A stretch of 64,000 nucleotides of DNA, taken from Pseudomonas sp. UBA5706. GTDB lineage: Bacteria; Pseudomonadota; Gammaproteobacteria; Pseudomonadales; Pseudomonadaceae. The first letter of the stretch is position 1, and the number at the start of each line of letters is the position of its first letter. Positions 59,737 to 64,000 of the stretch are shown here, piece by piece. Below the pieces are notes generated by a model. It had not been told where the DNA came from and searched no databases. It saw only the letters and a program-made list of their open reading frames with translations. The DNA lies in assembly GCF_002419965.1 (NCBI RefSeq), contig NZ_DIHC01000046.1:524-64523 (forward strand), written 5' to 3'. The position numbers were made by a program, and so were the translations under genes.

Positions 59737-61119
59737 ATGGAAACGCCGGACATGGAAACATCACAGACACCGGGCAATGCCGATCAGCTACTGGAGAGCA
59801 AGCTGCGACGCTGCGTCGAGCAGGCCGTGGGCGGTCAGGTCACCGCCATGCAGCGATTGATTCGCTGGCGCCCGGCGTGGAATGTCGAGGTGCTGCGCGA
59901 CGGCAAGGTCATGGGTGTGCACATTCGCGGCGAGCGTGGCGGCGACGTCAGCCCGTTTCCCGACCTGCGACGAGAAGCACAGATCCTCACCCTGCTGCAT
60001 GAACAGGGCATCCCGATGCCGCGCATCTACGGGTTTTGTGAAGACCCGCAGGCCATCATCATGGAGCTGGTACCCGGCACCCGCGATGTCAAGGCGGCCA
60101 CCGATGACCAAGAACGCAGCTCGGTGGCCCGGCAATGGGTGCGAGCCATGGCCGCGATGCACCAATTGCCGCTGCCGCCGTTCGTGCAGATGGGCATCAA
60201 GAACCAGTCCAGCGCTGACGAGATTGCCCTGGCAGGGCTTGAGGCCTATTACCCGCTGTACCAGCGCAACAAGACGCAACCTGAACCGCTGGCCGAGTTC
60301 GCCCTCGGCTGGCTGCGCCGCAATGTACCGCAGCACCGCACCCGCGCGGCCTTCGTGCAATACGATTCGGGCCAATACCTGTTCGAAGCGGGTCAGGTCA
60401 ACGCGCTGTACGATTTCGAATTCGCGCTGATCGGCGACCCTCTGGCGGACCTGGCCTCGGCCCGGATGCGCGACAACTATGAGCCGTTGGGCGAGTCCTT
60501 CAGCGAGTTGTATCGCTATTATCAACAGTTGACCGGCGAGCCGGCGGAGCCCGACGTGGTGCGCTATCACACCGTGCTGTTCGCCACGGTCAGCACCTTG
60601 CAGTTTTCCTCGACAGTGGCCACGCCGCAGCCCGGTGATCCGCACGACACCTATCTGGAGTTCGATCTGGCCTTGCGCAGGGTGGTGGTACACGCGCTGG
60701 CCGAAGCCATGGGGGTGCCGATCATTGCAGCGCAGCAGACCCTGCAGGCCCAAGGGCCCAACCATGGGTTATTGACCATGCTCAGCGATGCACTGGCGCA
60801 GGTCTGGATCGACGATCCGTTTCAGCAATCCAGGCTGACGTCGGTCAACAAACTGGTGGAATACCTGAGCTGCGCCGACGCCATGACCCTGACCCTGCAA
60901 GCGCAGGATCGGCAAGAGGCCCAGACCTTGCTCGGCCATGACCTTGCACACGGGCAGTCCCTCGACGCCGCATTGGAGACATTCGTCGCCCAGGCCGGAC
61001 CCGAACACGACCGGGCGCTGCTGACGCTGTTCATGTCGCAGATCGAGCGCCGGGTGCAGGTATTTGGTAAGACCGCCATTGGTGGCTCGGCCAGTCACAT
61101 CGACCTTCCTCCTCTCTGA
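59737..61119 (+). CDS. Phosphotransferase (APH) fold protein, HGD motif changed
   Basis: A 460-residue protein of the aminoglycoside-phosphotransferase/ACAD10-like kinase fold. The N-terminal nucleotide lobe (RREAQILTLLHEQGIPMPRI and IIMELVPGTRDV) is normal. In the catalytic loop, HGD-x4-N is expected; here the sequence is VQYDSGQYLF, keeping the Asp but replacing His and Asn. The metal-binding DFE and GDPLADLAS that follow are kept. The C-terminal 150 residues are an extra helical domain. It may phosphorylate a hydroxyl of a pathway intermediate, or the kinase activity may be lost. The ribosome site GGAGGAA is excellent. Confidence 0.82.
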   Translation: METPDMETSQTPGNADQLLESKLRRCVEQAVGGQVTAMQRLIRWRPAWNVEVLRDGKVMGVHIRGERGGDVSPFPDLRREAQILTLLHEQGIPMPRIYGFCEDPQAIIMELVPGTRDVKAATDDQERSSVARQWVRAMAAMHQLPLPPFVQMGIKNQSSADEIALAGLEAYYPLYQRNKTQPEPLAEFALGWLRRNVPQHRTRAAFVQYDSGQYLFEAGQVNALYDFEFALIGDPLADLASARMRDNYEPLGESFSELYRYYQQLTGEPAEPDVVRYHTVLFATVSTLQFSSTVATPQPGDPHDTYLEFDLALRRVVVHALAEAMGVPIIAAQQTLQAQGPNHGLLTMLSDALAQVWIDDPFQQSRLTSVNKLVEYLSCADAMTLTLQAQDRQEAQTLLGHDLAHGQSLDAALETFVAQAGPEHDRALLTLFMSQIERRVQVFGKTAIGGSASHIDLPPL

Positions 61120-61148
61120 ACCTTGCGCTGCCAACAGGAGCTTTTTGC

Positions 61149-61961
61149 ATGCCTGAGCAAACCCCTTTCAACCGGCAATACGGGCCATGGGCCCTGATCG
61201 CCGGAGCGTCCCACGGTGTCGGCGCAGCCTTCGCCCGTGCCTTGGCCCGCCAGGGCCTTAACTGCGTGCTGGTTGCCCGGCGCGAACCTGCCTTGCAGGC
61301 GCTGCGTCAGGAGCTGGTCGATACCTACGCGGTGGAGGTGCTGGTGATCGCCGCAGACCTCAGCCAGGCAGGCGTCGTCGAGCACATCCAGGCGCGTATC
61401 GCCGAGCGCGAAATCGGCCTGCTGATCTACAACGCGGGGGGCGATCCCTACCTCACGCGTTTTCTCGCCAGCTCGATAGAGGACTGGTCGTCGCTGCTGC
61501 GGCTCAACAGCCAGACAGTCATGGAAAGTTGCCACCTGTTCGGCCAGCCCATGCTCGAACGCCAGCGCGGCGGCGTGATCCTGGTGGGTTCACAGGCGGC
61601 ACTCGGTGGCATCCGCAAGCTGGCCATGTACTGCGCAACCAAGGCGTTCATGCTCAATCTGGGCGAAGCGTTATGGGCCGAATGGAAGGATCTCGGCGTG
61701 CACGTGCTCAACGTGCTGATCGGCACCGTGGACACGCCGACCATGCGCGAGGCTATGGTCCGGCTGGGCGTTGCCGATGCGTTGACGATGACCTTGCCCA
61801 GCGCCGAAGACATCGTGGTCGACGCCTTGCGCCAGCTACCCCACGGCCCGACATTCATACACCCCGAAGACACCCGCGACGGCGCACAGGCCGGGCAGGC
61901 GCGGCGTGCGCATGTGCTGGAAAAAACCGCTGAAGCCGCGGTGTTCATCGGTACCGATTGA
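61149..61961 (+). CDS. Short-chain dehydrogenase/reductase
   Basis: A 270-residue SDR of the DltE/YqjQ-like kind. The cofactor motif AGASHGVG covers residues 16-23, with Arg-Arg in LVARREPAL favouring NADPH; IYNAGG follows near 98. The catalytic Tyr-x3-Lys is YCATKAFML near 160 and the preceding Ser is in LVGSQAALGG. Sequence is clearly different from the other SDR in the operon, so it is not a recent duplicate. The ribosome site AGGAG precedes the ATG. Substrate unknown; position between the APH-fold gene and the transporter implies the same pathway. Confidence 0.88.
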   Translation: MPEQTPFNRQYGPWALIAGASHGVGAAFARALARQGLNCVLVARREPALQALRQELVDTYAVEVLVIAADLSQAGVVEHIQARIAEREIGLLIYNAGGDPYLTRFLASSIEDWSSLLRLNSQTVMESCHLFGQPMLERQRGGVILVGSQAALGGIRKLAMYCATKAFMLNLGEALWAEWKDLGVHVLNVLIGTVDTPTMREAMVRLGVADALTMTLPSAEDIVVDALRQLPHGPTFIHPEDTRDGAQAGQARRAHVLEKTAEAAVFIGTD

Positions 61962-61988
61962 GCCCTTTTCATTGCCCGAGTAGCCGTT

Positions 61989-63245
61989 ATGAAGACCTTC
62001 GATTCCACCGAGTTCAAACAGGGCTGGCGCATTCTGCTGCTGGCATTGGTGGGGGTTGCCACCAGCTCAAGCTCGCTGTTGCTGTACAGCTTCAGCTCCA
62101 TGGTAGTGCCGCTGGAACAGAGCCTGGGCTGGCCGCGCAGCGAGCTGCAGGCGGCCATCACCGCCTTGTCGCTGGGCACCATCGTGGCCTCGCAACTGGC
62201 CGGTTGGTTGAACCTGCGCTACGGCCTGCGACGGGTAACAGTGTGCTCGCTTATTGCCCTGACGCTGAGCCTGCTGACGCTGACCCGTCTTGGCGAGTCG
62301 ATCTGGTGGCTGTACCTGGGGTTTTTTCTGGTGCCGCTGGCCGGTCTGGGTACGTTACAAATCACCTGGTCGCATCTGGTCAACCTGTGGTTCGAAGAAA
62401 ATCGCGGCCTGGCTCTGGCCGTCATCCTCAGTGGCTCGGGCCTGGCGGCCATCGGGCTGCCGTTGCTGACCACCTGGGCGGTGACGCGCTGGAACTGGCA
62501 GACCGGCTTCATCGCGCTGGCGGCCTTGCCTGTGCTGCTGGCCTTGCCGCTGGCACTGCGCTGGCTGATGCCGCAACACACGGCGCCGGCAGTGGCGTTG
62601 CCGCCCGAGCGCACCACCCACCGCTCGGGTCTGTTGCTGGCACAAGCGTTGCGTTCCTGGCGGTTCTGGGTGTGCAACCTGTCGATGACCCTGGTGGTGT
62701 CGTGCGTGGTCGGTCTGGTCACCAACATCGTGCCCTTGTTGCAGGACCGTGGCCTGAGTGCCATGGCCGCAGGGCAGGTGTTCAGCACCTTTGGTATTTC
62801 CCTGATTCTGGGTCGATTGCTGGTGGGTTACTTGATCGACCGCCTGTGGGCCCCGGGAGTGGCCGCGCTGGCGTTGCTGATGCCAGCGTTCGCCTGTGTG
62901 ATTTTCGCCGTCGTAGCGCCAGACCCGCGCTGGTACATCCTCGCCACGCTGTTGGTGGGCGTCGGTGCAGGGGCCGAGTTCGACATCGCCGCGTTCCTGA
63001 TCGCCCGTTATTTCGGCATGCGTGATTACGGTCGTCTGTTCGGCGCGCATCTGGGCCTGATCACCGCTGGCGCGGCCATCTCACCCTTGCTGTTTGGCGC
63101 ATTGCTCAAATCCACGGGCAGTTATCAATTGATGCTAATGGCGTGCTGCGCCTGTTTTGTCGTGGGCCCGCTGCTGCTTCTGAGCCTGGGTGGCTACCCG
63201 ACCTTTGCCGACAGTTCGAATCTGCACAGTCATCCTGCGCAATAA
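61989..63245 (+). CDS. MFS transporter, monocarboxylate/oxalate-formate type
   Basis: A 418-residue inner-membrane protein with twelve hydrophobic helices. It has the helix 2-3 loop motif (AGWLNLRYGLRRVTV), a middle polar loop and ILGRLLVGYLIDRLW, the second copy in the C-terminal half, matching MFS members of the oxalate/formate and monocarboxylate groups. It probably imports the substrate of the cluster, often an organic acid. The ribosome site is modest (GAG). It is the last gene before a palindrome and a separate start for the dehydrogenase. Confidence 0.87.
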   Translation: MKTFDSTEFKQGWRILLLALVGVATSSSSLLLYSFSSMVVPLEQSLGWPRSELQAAITALSLGTIVASQLAGWLNLRYGLRRVTVCSLIALTLSLLTLTRLGESIWWLYLGFFLVPLAGLGTLQITWSHLVNLWFEENRGLALAVILSGSGLAAIGLPLLTTWAVTRWNWQTGFIALAALPVLLALPLALRWLMPQHTAPAVALPPERTTHRSGLLLAQALRSWRFWVCNLSMTLVVSCVVGLVTNIVPLLQDRGLSAMAAGQVFSTFGISLILGRLLVGYLIDRLWAPGVAALALLMPAFACVIFAVVAPDPRWYILATLLVGVGAGAEFDIAAFLIARYFGMRDYGRLFGAHLGLITAGAAISPLLFGALLKSTGSYQLMLMACCACFVVGPLLLLSLGGYPTFADSSNLHSHPAQ

Positions 63246-63250
63246 AAGTG

Positions 63251-63273
63251 GAACAGATTTCCAATATCTGTTC
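63251..63273. promoter_or_regulatory. 23-bp palindromic operator candidate
   Basis: GAACAGAT (63251-63258) and ATCTGTTC (63266-63273) are perfect 8-base arms separated by TTCCAAT. The element lies between the MFS gene and the dehydrogenase, about 50 bases before the latter's start. A dimeric regulator could bind here; no second copy was noticed elsewhere in the window. Confidence 0.45.
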
Positions 63274-63324
63274 TATTATTCCGCTCATTCGTTTGCTGAC
63301 CACAATAATTACAAGGAGTCCGCC

Positions 63325-64000
63325 ATGCGTGCCGCTGTTATTCACGAACGCAACGCCCCACCCGTCGTTGAAGAATTTCGCGAACCCCAACCCCTTGAGG
63401 GCTCGGTGCTGATCAACGTCGACACTGCGGGTCTGGGCGGCTGGGATGTGCTCGGGGCTTACCGGCTGGGCGTCAGTTATCCCTGCGTGATTCGCGGCGA
63501 AGGGGTAGGGCACACGGCAGAAGGGCGTCGGGTGTATTTCGGCGAACGCTCGGTGCAGCCCTTCGGCGCCTGGGCCGAGCGCACCCTGGTGCCTCGCGAA
63601 GAGGTGTGGGAAGTCCCCGACGACGTCGACGATCGCACGGCCATCAGCATGGGCATAGCCGCCACGGGGGCCGTAGTGCCGTTGGAACTGGCGAAGATTC
63701 AAAAGGGTGAAAAGGTCTTGATCCTCGGCGCCACCGGCACCTTGGGGCTGATTGCCCTGCAGTTGGCACGCTCGCTGGGTGCCGGCCGGGTGGTGGGTGC
63801 AGCGCGTTCCGCGCAGGCACTGGCCGGACTCAAGTCCCGTGGCTTGGCCGATGAAGTGGTGGCGCTGGGTGGCGAAGATGATACGGCAGCGCTCAAGGAC
63901 GCCGCCGACGGTGGATTCGACGTGGTGCTGGATCTGGTCTGTGGCCAGCCGTTGTTGTCTTCGCTGAAGGCGACCAACTGGGGCGCGCGGATCATGACCA
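63325..64000 (+). CDS. Quinone-oxidoreductase-type zinc-less alcohol dehydrogenase (partial)
   Basis: The first 225 residues of an MDR superfamily enzyme; the gene runs off the window. It lacks the structural and catalytic zinc Cys residues of classical alcohol dehydrogenases (GEGVGHTAEGRR replaces the GHE region's Cys context), and has the cofactor motif LGATGTLGLIALQLAR near residues 134-149, as in NADPH:quinone oxidoreductases and enoyl reductases. The ribosome site AAGGAG is excellent. It may act on an enone or aldehyde in the same pathway. A palindrome at 63251-63273 precedes it. Confidence 0.85.
   Translation, partial: MRAAVIHERNAPPVVEEFREPQPLEGSVLINVDTAGLGGWDVLGAYRLGVSYPCVIRGEGVGHTAEGRRVYFGERSVQPFGAWAERTLVPREEVWEVPDDVDDRTAISMGIAATGAVVPLELAKIQKGEKVLILGATGTLGLIALQLARSLGAGRVVGAARSAQALAGLKSRGLADEVVALGGEDDTAALKDAADGGFDVVLDLVCGQPLLSSLKATNWGARIMT

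Noticed and set aside
1..64000. CRISPR array or tRNA genes
   Set aside because: No array of regularly spaced direct repeats and no cloverleaf with the usual T-loop GGTTCGA context was seen on reading both strands.

Overview
The window is chromosomal DNA from a Pseudomonas of the fluorescens/syringae type. This rests on gene content and order: a glgA-treZ-malQ-treY-glgX trehalose/glycogen operon, a gnd-zwf operon, an MvaT/MvaU-type H-NS protein, ahpC-ahpF, galU, a cptA-like gene, and several small lipoproteins and hypotheticals typical of the genus. High G+C and fluorescens-type REP-like sequences agree. The species cannot be settled from the sequence. I saw no rRNA, tRNA or CRISPR array.

Positions 1-11 kb carry a copper/cytochrome-oxidase assembly trio (DUF2946, SCO, PCu(A)C), an Nramp metal transporter, a glycosyltransferase, a probable unannotated small RNA at about 4.08-4.29 kb, a PfpI-type protein, a small lipoprotein, a decayed family-3 glycoside hydrolase, trans-aconitate methyltransferase and two exporters. 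A 0.7-kb stretch with no convincing gene follows; it contains clustered TGTAGT/ACTACA half-sites.

Positions 11-33 kb are the carbon-storage and osmoprotection block. An aldo/keto reductase is followed by a six-gene minus-strand operon (glgA, treZ, malQ, treY, a DUF2934 gene with an H1-like basic tail, glgX) that should make and remodel alpha-glucan and convert it to trehalose. After a GNAT enzyme and a phosphoethanolamine transferase comes a plus-strand operon with overlapping ends: gnd, zwf, a HAD phosphatase and a GH15 glucoamylase/trehalase.

Positions 33-49 kb are mostly housekeeping and stress genes: alkB, small hypotheticals, galU, glutathione reductase, a PAS hybrid histidine kinase, a KfrA-like coiled-coil protein, ahpC, ahpF, gloA, a DUF4946 protein, an MvaU-like regulator, a TPR protein and the ABC-F protein YbiT. 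Positions 49.2-50.7 kb are a scar of mobile DNA. It has the 3' end of a tyrosine integrase, frameshifted and cut by the end of an IS3-family element, then an orphan UmuD/RulA-like gene under a strong LexA box with no umuC beside it.

Positions 50.7-64 kb hold a catabolic-looking cluster I cannot match to a described pathway. A TetR regulator and a fused indolepyruvate:ferredoxin oxidoreductase-type enzyme lie on the minus strand. Divergent from them are DUF1302 and DUF1329 envelope proteins, an SDR, a limonene-epoxide-hydrolase-like protein, an APH-fold protein lacking its usual HGD motif, a second SDR, an MFS transporter and, behind a 23-bp palindrome, a Zn-less quinone-oxidoreductase-type dehydrogenase that runs off the end. 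This is the best candidate for an undescribed system.
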